Positions 41,742-50,384 of a DNA stretch of 64,000 nt are shown in pieces. The notes beneath the pieces were generated by a model that had not been told where the DNA came from, ran no database searches, and saw only the letters and a list, made by a program, of their open reading frames with translations. Positions within the stretch are counted from its first letter, which is position 1. Each line of letters opens with the position of its first letter. This DNA is from Chitinophaga varians (GTDB taxonomy: Bacteria; Bacteroidota; Bacteroidia; Chitinophagales; Chitinophagaceae): contig NZ_JABAIA010000001.1 in assembly GCF_012641275.1 (NCBI RefSeq), forward strand, positions 2,914,001-2,978,000, read 5' to 3'. Made by a program: the position numbers and the translations under genes.

Positions 41742-43244
41742 TTATAATTCTTTACGTAAACGGGCAACCGGTATATTCAACTGTTCCCTGTATTTGGCTA
41801 CCGTACGGCGGGCAATATTATAACCCTTGTCCTGCAGCATCTTGGTAAGATTCTCGTCACTCAGTGGCTTCCGCTTGTTTTCCGCTTCTATCAGGTCTGA
41901 TAAAATCTTTTTCACTTCGCGGGTGGATACTTCCTCTCCGCTGTCGGTAGACAGGGACTCGGAGAAAAAGAATTTCAGCTTGAAAGTGCCGAATTCCGTC
42001 TGTACATATTTACTGTTCGCCACACGGCTCACCGTGGAGATGTCCAGTTGGGTACGGTCAGCAATGTCCTTCAGGATCATCGGCTTCATCGTGGTTTCAT
42101 CACCGGTCAGGAAAAACTCCCGCTGATAGTCCATGATAGACTCCATGGTGGATAGCAGCGTGTGTTGCCGCTGTTTGATGGCATCGATGAACCATTTGGC
42201 GGCATCAATTTTCTGCTTGATAAACAACACGGCCTCTTTCTGGCGCTTGTCTTTTTTATCCCCGCGGTCATATTCCCGCAGCATGTCCCTATAGCCGCCG
42301 GAAATCCGCAGGTCAGGCGCATTGCGGGAATTCAGCGTCAGCTCCAGTTTACCGGCATTGTTCATGATGAAAAAGTCCGGCAATACATAACTCTCCGCCT
42401 TGTTGAGCGTGGCATAATTGCCGCCGGGCTTGGGATTCAGCTTGATAATCTGATTGATGGAGGCTTTCAGGCCTTCATCGCTCAGGCTCAACGCTTTCTG
42501 TATCTTTTCGTAGTGTTTCTTGGTAAACTCGTCGAAGTAATTTTCGAGGATCAGGTAGGCGGTATGTACGCCTTCATCGTCCTGCGGCTTCCGTTTCAGT
42601 TGCAGCAGCAGGCACTCTTTCAGATCGGTGGCGCATACGCCGGCAGGATCAAAGTCCTGGATCTTTTTGATCAGCTCCCGGATTTCTTCTTCGGTAGTGT
42701 CTATGTTCTGGGAGAAGGAGAGGTCGTCCACCATCGCGCTCACTTCCCGGCGCAGATAACCATCATCGTCAATGCTGCCGATAATGTGTTCGGCAATGGC
42801 GTTCTGGTGATCGTCGAGTTCGAGCATCCCCAGCTGGCTCAAAAGATGTTCGTGGAAGGATGTTTCCACCCGGATAGGAATGGTTTTGTTGCTCTCGTCC
42901 GGATCGGGATAGTTGTCGTCCCGCAGTTTATAATCCGCCACGTCATCATCTCCGTCACTTACATATTCAGAAATATCAATATTGTCATATTCGCTTTCAC
43001 TGCCATCCGGCTCAAAATCGTCTTCCTCATCACCCTCACTGTCAGTTTTGGCATCAAAATCTTCCTGCTCTTTGAATTCATCTTCGTGCGTGTCTTCACC
43101 GTATTCGAGGGCAGGGTTTTCTTCCAGTTCTTCTTTAATCCTTTCTTCGAGGTTGACAGTAGGCACCTGCAGCAACTTCATTAGCTGAATCTGCTGTGGT
43201 GAAAGCTTCTGTAATAACTTTTGCTGTTGTGTCTGCTTTAGCAT
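41742..43244 (-). CDS. rpoN: RNA polymerase sigma-54 factor
   Basis: 500-residue alternative sigma factor that needs AAA+ activators. Region I is Gln-rich and Leu-rich (QTQQQKLLQKLSPQQIQLMKLLQ). Region II is a long acidic linker (about residues 50-105). The core-binding region follows, and the C-terminus has the diagnostic RpoN box ARRTVAKYREQL. The gene lies just after rnhB and just before the PAP2-like gene on the same strand. No sigma-54 activator is in this window. Confidence 0.97.
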   Translation of the reverse strand: MLKQTQQQKLLQKLSPQQIQLMKLLQVPTVNLEERIKEELEENPALEYGEDTHEDEFKEQEDFDAKTDSEGDEEDDFEPDGSESEYDNIDISEYVSDGDDDVADYKLRDDNYPDPDESNKTIPIRVETSFHEHLLSQLGMLELDDHQNAIAEHIIGSIDDDGYLRREVSAMVDDLSFSQNIDTTEEEIRELIKKIQDFDPAGVCATDLKECLLLQLKRKPQDDEGVHTAYLILENYFDEFTKKHYEKIQKALSLSDEGLKASINQIIKLNPKPGGNYATLNKAESYVLPDFFIMNNAGKLELTLNSRNAPDLRISGGYRDMLREYDRGDKKDKRQKEAVLFIKQKIDAAKWFIDAIKQRQHTLLSTMESIMDYQREFFLTGDETTMKPMILKDIADRTQLDISTVSRVANSKYVQTEFGTFKLKFFFSESLSTDSGEEVSTREVKKILSDLIEAENKRKPLSDENLTKMLQDKGYNIARRTVAKYREQLNIPVARLRKEL

Positions 43245-43264
43245 AATAATCGTTCCCTACAGGG

Positions 43265-43272
43265 CAAAATTA
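43265..43272 (-). promoter_or_regulatory. -7 box of the rpoN promoter
   Basis: On the minus strand this reads TAATTTTG, a full match to TAnnTTTG, 21 bases before the rpoN start. Confidence 0.35.
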
Positions 43273-43364
43273 ATAAGTATAAGGTTAACGATGGCCTTAC
43301 CGCCTTTAGCAGTCACACAGTCAGCAGTAATTACCAGCTAACGGAGGCAGCTAACAGCCGGGGG

Positions 43365-43967
43365 CTATAGGTCCAGTTCCAATTGCTCATCAGGCAGCAG
43401 GCGGAAAGACTTGCGGTGATACGGTGATTCACCGTGTGCCCGCAACGCTTCGCGGTGGTGCCTGGTCGGATAGCCTTTGTTCTCATTCCAGCCAAAATGC
43501 GGATATTCCAGGTGCAATCGCTGCATGTACTCATCACGGTACGTTTTGGCAAGAATAGAGGCCGCGGCAATGGATGCGTATTTACCGTCTCCCTGTACAA
43601 TACAGGCAAAGGGTGTTTGGCCGTAGGCATAAAACCGGTTACCATCAATGATGATGAATTCCGGTTGCCGGCTCAATTGTTCCAATGCCAGGTGCATCGC
43701 CCGGAAAGAGGCCTTCAGTATGTTTATCTTGTCTATTTCAATATTGTCTACACTGGCTACAGCGTAGTACAACGCTTTTTTCTCAATTACTTTACGCAAT
43801 TTGTCCCGGTCTGCTGCTGTCAGCTGTTTGGAATCATTGAGCAGCGGATGGCGGAACTTCGGTGGTAATATCACGGCCGCAGCAAACACAGGGCCCGCAA
43901 GGCACCCTCTGCCAGCTTCATCGCAGCCAGCCTCCAATAATTCGTCCTGATAATGAGATAGTAGCAA
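43365..43967 (-). CDS. rnhB: ribonuclease HII
   Basis: 200-residue endonuclease that removes ribonucleotides from DNA. The first acidic pair lies in [22 protein letters not shown], with the GRG motif. Later residues include IIIDGNRF and [17 protein letters not shown], the conserved Ser-rich helix with an acidic residue, and [19 protein letters not shown]. All catalytic acids expected of RNase HII are visible. It is upstream of rpoN on the same strand with a 120-base gap. Confidence 0.96.
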   Translation of the reverse strand: MLLSHYQDELLEAGCDEAGRGCLAGPVFAAAVILPPKFRHPLLNDSKQLTAADRDKLRKVIEKKALYYAVASVDNIEIDKINILKASFRAMHLALEQLSRQPEFIIIDGNRFYAYGQTPFACIVQGDGKYASIAAASILAKTYRDEYMQRLHLEYPHFGWNENKGYPTRHHREALRAHGESPYHRKSFRLLPDEQLELDL

Positions 43968-44042
43968 ATCCGGTTCTGTTTAAGACGGGTAAAATTACAA
44001 GATTAATGTTCAAGGAACAAGGAATAAGGAATTTTACACGGC

Positions 44043-44486
44043 TTACTCGGAATCGCGTTTAAACAGGTCTTTGAAATCCTGTTTGAAATCAGTCCATTCT
44101 TTGTCAGACTTTTTCATCAGCTCATCAGCGGCCTTACGGGTGCTGTCCCACGCATTGGCGCTGCTGCCCTGGATGTCTTTCATCTTTTTGTTCATTTCTG
44201 TTTTCAGGCTCTCCAGCTTCTTCCGCGCTTCTTTGCTTTTTTCCGTGCCTTCTTTTTTCAATTCCTCACTGGTCTGGTCTATCTGCCTGATCCGCTCCCG
44301 GATAGCATCTTCTGCCTGTTTTTTCTGTTCATTAAGATAATCTCCGGCGCTGTTGGCGGTATTTTTTACGTCTTCTTTTACTTTAGCAGCACCTTCCTGC
44401 ATTTCCTCCCGCTTCTCCTGCTGTTTCTTATTTTCATTGCACGCCAAAAATGCCGCTATCCCCATTATTAACATTATTTTTTTCAT
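44043..44486 (-). CDS. coiled-coil lipoprotein of unknown function
   Basis: 147-residue protein; I start it at 44486 (MKKIMLIMGIAAFLACNENKK) rather than the in-frame ATG at 44636, whose extra 50 residues have no signal features. The lipobox is FLAC, so it would be acylated at Cys16. The rest is a highly charged Lys/Glu/Asp helix with heptad-like spacing, ending in SDKEWTDFKQDFKDLFKRD. It resembles late-embryogenesis or YtxH-like stress proteins, but no family is certain. It is upstream of rnhB on the same strand with a 75-base gap. Confidence 0.75.
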   Translation of the reverse strand: MKKIMLIMGIAAFLACNENKKQQEKREEMQEGAAKVKEDVKNTANSAGDYLNEQKKQAEDAIRERIRQIDQTSEELKKEGTEKSKEARKKLESLKTEMNKKMKDIQGSSANAWDSTRKAADELMKKSDKEWTDFKQDFKDLFKRDSE

Positions 44487-44719
44487 GATCAAACAGTTTA
44501 AACAATTAGAAAATACAGGTCCCTGAAATTTTTGGCACGCACTATTGCGCTGCTCCCTTTTATCAAAACATATTCCAGTTTTTTTGTTCACCCTGCGGGA
44601 GATATTATTTACAGGGAAAAAATATGTATAAATCATTAATATAATTTAAAAAGACCGGTTTATCGGGGAAGATCCTACTCATTATGCCCCATCCATGCGC
44701 CCGTTAACAAAAAAATAGC

Positions 44720-44727
44720 TAGGTTTG
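44720..44727 (+). promoter_or_regulatory. -7 box of the S46 peptidase promoter
   Basis: TAGGTTTG, a full match to TAnnTTTG, 44 bases before the start codon. Confidence 0.45.
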
Positions 44728-44736
44728 AGGTCCTTT

Positions 44737-44765
44737 TATAACAAAACCAATTATAACAAAACCAA
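44737..44765 (+). repeat. 15-base tandem repeat in the S46 peptidase leader
   Basis: TATAACAAAACCAA occurs twice (44737-44750, 44752-44765) with one base between, within the predicted 5' leader and ending 6 bases before the start codon. Confidence 0.6.
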
Positions 44766-44771
44766 ACTGAT

Positions 44772-46934
44772 ATGAGAAAAAAACTACTGGTTTTGCTCTT
44801 GCTGCTTAGCGTTAGTATAAAATGGGCGAAAGCAGACGAGGGCATGTGGCTTCCTTATTTACTGGGCCAGCAGACCTACAATGACATGGTCAAAAAAGGC
44901 CTTAAACTAACCAAGGAACAGCTGTACAGCATCAACAAAGCATCCCTGAAAGATGCGATCGTGATCTTTGGGGGAGGCTGCACCGGTGAAATCGTAAGCA
45001 ATGAAGGCCTTATCTTCACTAACCACCACTGCGGCTACGGCGCTATCGCTGCTGCCAGCTCAGTAGAACACAACTATCTCAAAAACGGTTTCTACGCAAA
45101 AAATAAACAGGAGGAAATCACTTCCCCCATGCTGTCTGTCCAGTTCCTCGTGAAAGTGGAAGACGTTACCAAAGATGTGGAAGCTCAGCTGAAAGGACTC
45201 AGCGGTGCCGACAGGACCAAAAAAGAACAGGACGCATATGCCGGTATTATCACCAAAGCGACCACCGGTACCGACTACGAAGCGAAAGTAGTACCTATGT
45301 TCAAAGGCAACCAATACCTCCTCTTTGTATACGAGCGCTTTAAAGACATCCGCCTGGTAGGTACTCCGCCTGAAAGCGTGGGTAAATTCGGCGGCGATAC
45401 GGATAACTGGGAATGGCCCCGCCACACCGGCGACTTCTCCATTTTCCGTGTATATGCCTCTAAAGACGGTAAACCGGCACCTTACTCCAAAGATAACGTG
45501 CCCCTGAAGCCTAAACACTTCCTGCCGGTATCTATCAAAGGCGTGAAAGAAAATGATTACGCCATGATCTTCGGTTACCCCGGCGGCACCAACCGTTACG
45601 AGACTTCCTATGGCATCAAACTGAAAAATGAAGTGGAAAACCCGTCACTGGTGAACCTGCGCGATGTTAGGCTCAAAGCCATGATGGAGCAGATGGTGAA
45701 AGACCCGGCGGTAAAACTGCAACTGGCTTCTTCCTACGCCGGTATCGCCAACTACTGGAAATTCTTTGACGGCGAGACCAAACAGCTGAAACAGCACCAC
45801 GTCATGGAAGAAAAAGAAAAAAATGAAGCTGCTTTCGCGAAATGGGCACAGGACAAACCTGAATTTGCCAATATCATGAACGACTACGCAGCTGCCTATA
45901 AAGCATGGTCTCCCTACGCCAAACATCGCGTATACCTCATGGAAGGCGTACTGGGTTCTCCGGTAGCCGCTTACGCAGCCTCCCTGATGGCACTCGAGAA
46001 AGCATTGGTAACGCCTGGCGCGCCGAAAGACGCCGTACAACAGGCCGCTGCTGCTGCTGATAAAGCACGTACGGCTTTCCTGGAAAGCGAAAATAAGCCC
46101 AGTGACCAGAAAATCCTGGCAGCTACTGCCCACATGTTCTACAACGACGTGCCCAAAGACCAACAGCCTGCCGGCTACTTTGAAAGCGTAAAAAGCAAAT
46201 TCGGCAGCCTCGAGGAAGATAATACCTGGAAGCTCTGGGCAGCTTCCCTGATGAACAATACCATCATCTTCGATGACGCTAAATGGAAAGCTTTCATCGC
46301 CAACCCGGACGCGGTAACCCTGCAAAATGACCCGGTATTTAACTATGCCAGCACTTTCATTAAAAACTATGGCGGTAAATACCAGCCACTGTACACCCAG
46401 TTCATGATGAAAAACAATGACCTGGGCCGCGAATACCTGAAAGGCATCATGCAAATGCAGCCTAACGGTAACAGATATCCGGACGCCAACTTCACCATGC
46501 GCCTCTCTTATGGCCAGGTGAAACCGTACTCTCCACGCGATGCGGTACACTACGACTACGTGACCACCATGAAAGGTGTGATCGAGAAATATGTTCCGGG
46601 CGACTATGAATTTGATCTCCCGGCCAACTATGTAGACCTGTACAATAAAAAAGATTTCGGTCAGTATAAAGATGCCAAACGCAACGATATCGTAGTAGGC
46701 TTCATTACCACCAACGACATCACCGGTGGTAACTCCGGCTCTCCTGTGATCAACGCCAACGGTGAACTGATCGGTCTCGCGTTCGACGGCAACTACGAAG
46801 CGCTGAGCCACAAAATCCAGTTCGACGCTGATTACAACCGCACTATCTGCGTAGATGTACGCTATGTGCTGTGGTGCATCGAAAAACTGGGCGGTGCTAA
46901 AAATATCATCAATGAACTGAAGCTGGTAAAATAA
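44772..46934 (+). CDS. S46-family dipeptidyl peptidase (DPP7/DPP11 type)
   Basis: 720-residue exported peptidase that removes dipeptides from peptide N-termini. The signal peptide ends about residue 20. The catalytic His lies in FTNHHCGYG (H85/H86), the Asp in FGGDTDNWEWPRHTGDF, and the nucleophile Ser is S655 in GNSGSPVIN. IGLAFDGNYEAL has Gly where, as I recall, DPP11 has Arg, which favours a hydrophobic P1 preference of DPP7 type (inference). In asaccharolytic Bacteroidota such enzymes feed amino acids to the cell. It is monocistronic with its own promoter and a strong terminator. Confidence 0.95.
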   Translation: MRKKLLVLLLLLSVSIKWAKADEGMWLPYLLGQQTYNDMVKKGLKLTKEQLYSINKASLKDAIVIFGGGCTGEIVSNEGLIFTNHHCGYGAIAAASSVEHNYLKNGFYAKNKQEEITSPMLSVQFLVKVEDVTKDVEAQLKGLSGADRTKKEQDAYAGIITKATTGTDYEAKVVPMFKGNQYLLFVYERFKDIRLVGTPPESVGKFGGDTDNWEWPRHTGDFSIFRVYASKDGKPAPYSKDNVPLKPKHFLPVSIKGVKENDYAMIFGYPGGTNRYETSYGIKLKNEVENPSLVNLRDVRLKAMMEQMVKDPAVKLQLASSYAGIANYWKFFDGETKQLKQHHVMEEKEKNEAAFAKWAQDKPEFANIMNDYAAAYKAWSPYAKHRVYLMEGVLGSPVAAYAASLMALEKALVTPGAPKDAVQQAAAAADKARTAFLESENKPSDQKILAATAHMFYNDVPKDQQPAGYFESVKSKFGSLEEDNTWKLWAASLMNNTIIFDDAKWKAFIANPDAVTLQNDPVFNYASTFIKNYGGKYQPLYTQFMMKNNDLGREYLKGIMQMQPNGNRYPDANFTMRLSYGQVKPYSPRDAVHYDYVTTMKGVIEKYVPGDYEFDLPANYVDLYNKKDFGQYKDAKRNDIVVGFITTNDITGGNSGSPVINANGELIGLAFDGNYEALSHKIQFDADYNRTICVDVRYVLWCIEKLGGAKNIINELKLVK

Positions 46935-46956
46935 ACATTGCCCGCTTAAATTATAC

Positions 46957-46993
46957 ATCCCGTTCCGGTACTGCCGGAACGGGATTTTTTTTG
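46957..46993 (+). terminator. intrinsic terminator after the S46 peptidase gene
   Basis: Perfect 12-base-pair stem (ATCCCGTTCCGG at 46957-46968, CCGGAACGGGAT at 46974-46985) followed by a run of eight T. Confidence 0.93.
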
Positions 46994-47075
46994 TTCTCCG
47001 CTATCAAACATTTCCCCGATGCACGTTGTTATCCCCAATAAATAACCGCCTATTCCGAAAACTCAACAACCGTGC

Positions 47076-48248
47076 ATGCATAAACGAAGTTTCCAACTGT
47101 TTGCCACTTTTCTGTGCTTTTTTGCGGGCATTTCCCTGACTTATGCAGTGGATAGGCCTGTCAGCGACACCACTGCCAAAGACACGTCTTCCATTAAACC
47201 CGGCTTTCTGAAAAAAATAACCCTGAGTGGCGTGTTTCAGGCGCGGTACACCGTTTCCCTCAATAAAGATGTGGACGTCAACGGCACCCATCAGGCCGAT
47301 GCAGAGAAGGAAGTGGTGCGTAACAGCTTTAGTATCAAGCGCGCCAGGCTTCAGGTAAAAGCGCAGGTGAGCGATCGTTTTCAGGCAGGCGTGTTAGTCA
47401 ACTTCGCGGATTTTGCCAGCGACCCCAAAGGAAAAGTGCTGGAGAACGCGTTTATTACCTATCGCTGGAATGACGCCATCAATTTTACAGTAGGCCAGTT
47501 CCGGCCATCCTTTGGCCTGGAAGACCTCTACCCGGTAGACATCATCCAGTCCATGGATTTCTCCAATCAATATTATGCCTTCGGGAACAACGGCTGGCAG
47601 AGTTTTCAGGTGGGCGTGTCCATGTTCGGCTCCTTCCGGAAAAACACCCAGCTTCCTGTGAAATATGCCGTCTCTGTTGTCAACGGGAATAACCGTAACC
47701 AGGTATCTGACGATGATAACGGCAAGCTGGGCTCCGCCCGGCTGGAATTGGGCGATATGAACAAACTCTCCCTGGGCCTCAACGGTGGTATTGGCGCAGT
47801 GAAACGATACAGCGTATATGCGTTGGGGGTAGACTTCAGTGGTGTGATACCGCTGGCAGAAAAGTTTGACCTGCAGCTGCAGTCGGAGTTTAAGCAGGGT
47901 ACCAACCATCGTTTGTTTTACGGGCTGGCAGACAGTCTCCGTAAAGGGCCGTTGAGCGACTACCTCATGCATGGCGTCTACCTGCTGCCTAATTTCCGGT
48001 ACAAAATCAACTATCATAAGCTCACCTCTATCGAGGTGTCTATGCGTTATGAATATTTTAACGAGGATTTTCGGCACAGCGGTAATGCGCGGCGTACCTA
48101 CATCCCGATGGTGAGTCTGGCTTTCCTGAAAGATTATGGCGGACGCATACAGCTGGGGATGCAAATCGACAATTACGACCGGGATATTCCCGGAACGAAA
48201 ACGCACAACAGCAACCTGATGATCGTACAGGTGCAGTGCAGAATATAA
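47076..48248 (+). CDS. phosphate-selective porin O/P-like outer membrane protein
   Basis: 390-residue beta-barrel. The signal peptide (FQLFATFLCFFAGISLTYAV) is followed by the OprO/P pattern: LSGVFQARYTVSLNKD, then FSIKRARLQVKAQVSDRFQAGV, AFITYRWNDAINFTVGQFRPSFG and the final barrel strand LMIVQVQCRI. OprP-type porins pass anions such as phosphate, but family members near other transporters often serve other anions. The DASS symporter gene starts one base after the stop, so this porin probably lets its substrate through the outer membrane. Confidence 0.88.
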   Translation: MHKRSFQLFATFLCFFAGISLTYAVDRPVSDTTAKDTSSIKPGFLKKITLSGVFQARYTVSLNKDVDVNGTHQADAEKEVVRNSFSIKRARLQVKAQVSDRFQAGVLVNFADFASDPKGKVLENAFITYRWNDAINFTVGQFRPSFGLEDLYPVDIIQSMDFSNQYYAFGNNGWQSFQVGVSMFGSFRKNTQLPVKYAVSVVNGNNRNQVSDDDNGKLGSARLELGDMNKLSLGLNGGIGAVKRYSVYALGVDFSGVIPLAEKFDLQLQSEFKQGTNHRLFYGLADSLRKGPLSDYLMHGVYLLPNFRYKINYHKLTSIEVSMRYEYFNEDFRHSGNARRTYIPMVSLAFLKDYGGRIQLGMQIDNYDRDIPGTKTHNSNLMIVQVQCRI

Positions 48249-48249
48249 A

Positions 48250-49692
48250 ATGCCAATTGTTATGAAAGAAATCAAGTATCTACAGTTGTTGATCACGGTC
48301 ATTTTCGGCGTTGTTATCTGGCTGATACCCCCGCCGGCAGGCGTTACCCCTGAAGCCTGGCATCTGCTGGCCATTTTTCTGTCCACTATCCTCGGTATTA
48401 TCCTGAAAGCGGCTTCCATGGGCACCATGTCCATGCTGGCCATTACGCTGGTAGCGCTGAGCGGTGTGCTGGCACCCGGGAATCCCGGCAAATCCATTAC
48501 GCTGGCACTCAGTAGTTTCGGGGACAAAGTGATTTGGCTGATTGGTATTTCCTTTTTCATTGCCCGCGGGTTTATTAAAACCGGTCTGGGTAAACGTATC
48601 GCCTATATTTTTATCCGCATATTCGGTAAGAGTTCGCTGGGACTGGCTTATGGCCTGGGCCTGGCCGACCTGGTGCTGGCGCCGGCGGTGCCCAGCAACA
48701 CCGCCAGGGGAGGAGGGATTATCTATCCCATTATGAAGTCCATGGCCATGAATTTTGGATCGATGCCGGAAGATCCTGCTACCCACCGTAAGCTCGGCGG
48801 CTATCTCACGCTGAGCAGCTACAATATGAACCTTATCACGTCTTCGTTGTTCCTTACGGGGACGGCGAGTAATCCCATGTGTCAGAAGTTCGCCAAAAAC
48901 CTGGGCATCGATATTACCTGGATGTCGTGGTTTGCCGCTGCATTGGTGCCGGCGGCATTGTCCATCCTTGTGGTGCCTTATGTGCTGTATAAAATTTATC
49001 CACCGGAACTGAAAGCCACTGGCGATGCGCCGGCGATGGCGGCCGAAAAGCTGAAGGAGATGGGACCGGTACATAAAAACGAGTGGCTGATGCTACTGGC
49101 ATTTGTGATACTGCTGATATTGTGGATCACGGGTGATCTGTTTGGAATTGACGCTACCACCACCGCCCTGATAGGACTGGTGTTTCTGTTATTGTCGCAG
49201 GTATTGGACTGGGAAGATGTAAGGTCCGAAAAAGGCGCCTGGGACACAATTGTATGGTTTTCTGCGCTGGTGATGATGGCCAGTTTCCTGAACTCGCTGG
49301 GCTTTATCCCCTGGTTCAGTGAGCTCATTAAGAAGCAGGTAGGTGGTATGCAGTGGCTGGTGGCGTTTCCCATCATTGTGCTGGTTTATTTCTATAGCCA
49401 TTACATTTTCGCCAGTGCTACCGCGCATGTGGCGGCCATGTATTCCGCTTTCCTGGCGGTGGGTATTTCGGTAGGTGTGCCAGGCACGCTGCTGGCGCTG
49501 GTATTGGGTTTCTGCGGTGGTATTTTCGGTACGCTGACACACTATGGCCACGGACCAGCCCCGGTATTCTTCGGCAGCACTTATGTGGAGCTGAAAGACT
49601 GGTGGAAATGCGGATTTATATTAAGCATCGTGTATATCCTTCTCTGGATGGGCCTTGGTGCAGGATGGTGGAAAGTATTAGGCATCTGGTAA
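48250..49692 (+). CDS. DASS-family sodium-coupled anion (probably C4-dicarboxylate) symporter
   Basis: 480-residue inner-membrane transporter with about twelve transmembrane helices. It has VPSNTARGGGIIYPIMKSMA, the Ser-Asn-Thr substrate and sodium site of DASS proteins, and the second such site at SLFLTGTASNPM. DWEDVRSEKGAWDTIVWFSALVMMA and HYIFASATAHVAAMYSAFL are further family marks. Substrates are succinate, malate, fumarate or sulfate. The gene is directly followed by sdhCAB, which supports a dicarboxylate. The start at 48250 leaves one base after the porin gene; an in-frame ATG at 48262 is possible. Confidence 0.92.
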   Translation: MPIVMKEIKYLQLLITVIFGVVIWLIPPPAGVTPEAWHLLAIFLSTILGIILKAASMGTMSMLAITLVALSGVLAPGNPGKSITLALSSFGDKVIWLIGISFFIARGFIKTGLGKRIAYIFIRIFGKSSLGLAYGLGLADLVLAPAVPSNTARGGGIIYPIMKSMAMNFGSMPEDPATHRKLGGYLTLSSYNMNLITSSLFLTGTASNPMCQKFAKNLGIDITWMSWFAAALVPAALSILVVPYVLYKIYPPELKATGDAPAMAAEKLKEMGPVHKNEWLMLLAFVILLILWITGDLFGIDATTTALIGLVFLLLSQVLDWEDVRSEKGAWDTIVWFSALVMMASFLNSLGFIPWFSELIKKQVGGMQWLVAFPIIVLVYFYSHYIFASATAHVAAMYSAFLAVGISVGVPGTLLALVLGFCGGIFGTLTHYGHGPAPVFFGSTYVELKDWWKCGFILSIVYILLWMGLGAGWWKVLGIW

Positions 49693-49709
49693 TATCAAAA
49701 TATCAAGCT

Positions 49710-50378
49710 ATGGGTCAGTGGACGCAAAAAACATTAACCAGGAAAAACTGGATGGCATTTACAGGATTGTTCCTGTGCTTTTTTCTCATTATTCATTTGT
49801 TGGGAAACCTGCAACTGCTGTTGCCAGATGAGCAGGCGCACCTGCAGTTTAACGCCTATTCGCACCTCTTGTCAGGTAATATCATCATCAAAATAATTTC
49901 CTGGGTGCTATATGCAAGTATTGTCGCGCATGTGATATATGCAATGATTATAACGTTGACGAATAAACGATCATCAGATATTAAATATCATTATGACAGG
50001 CGCGGTGAAGTAAGCAAATGGTATACCCGTAATATGGGCCTGTTGGGGACGGTCATTTTTGTTTTTCTGGTGATCCATTTCCGTGATTTCTGGTATGTGT
50101 ACAAGTTTGGCTCGCTGCCGCTGGACGCACAGGGAAACAAGGATTTATACAAATTGGTGGTGGCGGTGTACAGCGAAACATGGTATGTGCTGGTATACGT
50201 GCTTTGTATGGTGGCGCTTTGTTACCACCTGTTGCATGGTTTCTTCAGTGCCGCGCGGACGCTGGGTATTTATCATCCGCGTTATGTAAAATGGGTCAGG
50301 GTAATGGGCTGGATATACAGTGTGGGTATCTGTGCTGGTTTTGCGCTGATACCGGTTTATGTTCACTTCTTAAAATAA
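49710..50378 (+). CDS. sdhC: succinate dehydrogenase/fumarate reductase cytochrome b subunit
   Basis: 222-residue membrane subunit of a B-type complex II carrying two hemes b. I start it at 49710 (MGQWTQKTLTRKNWMAF) rather than 49602, which would overlap the transporter gene by 91 bases. Helices include FTGLFLCFFLIIHLLGNL, IKIISWVLYASIVAHVIYAM, LLGTVIFVFLVIHFRDFW, YVLVYVLCMVALCYHLLHG and VGICAGFALIPVYVHF, with His residues placed as heme ligands. It is followed by sdhA after 6 bases. It passes electrons to menaquinone. Confidence 0.93.
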   Translation: MGQWTQKTLTRKNWMAFTGLFLCFFLIIHLLGNLQLLLPDEQAHLQFNAYSHLLSGNIIIKIISWVLYASIVAHVIYAMIITLTNKRSSDIKYHYDRRGEVSKWYTRNMGLLGTVIFVFLVIHFRDFWYVYKFGSLPLDAQGNKDLYKLVVAVYSETWYVLVYVLCMVALCYHLLHGFFSAARTLGIYHPRYVKWVRVMGWIYSVGICAGFALIPVYVHFLK

Positions 50379-50384
50379 TGGGTC

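Noticed and set aside
44532..44548. Sigma-54 promoter-like sequence TTGGCAC...TTGC
   Set aside because: The GG and GC are 11 bases apart instead of 10, and a full TAnnTTTG box lies closer to the S46 peptidase gene.
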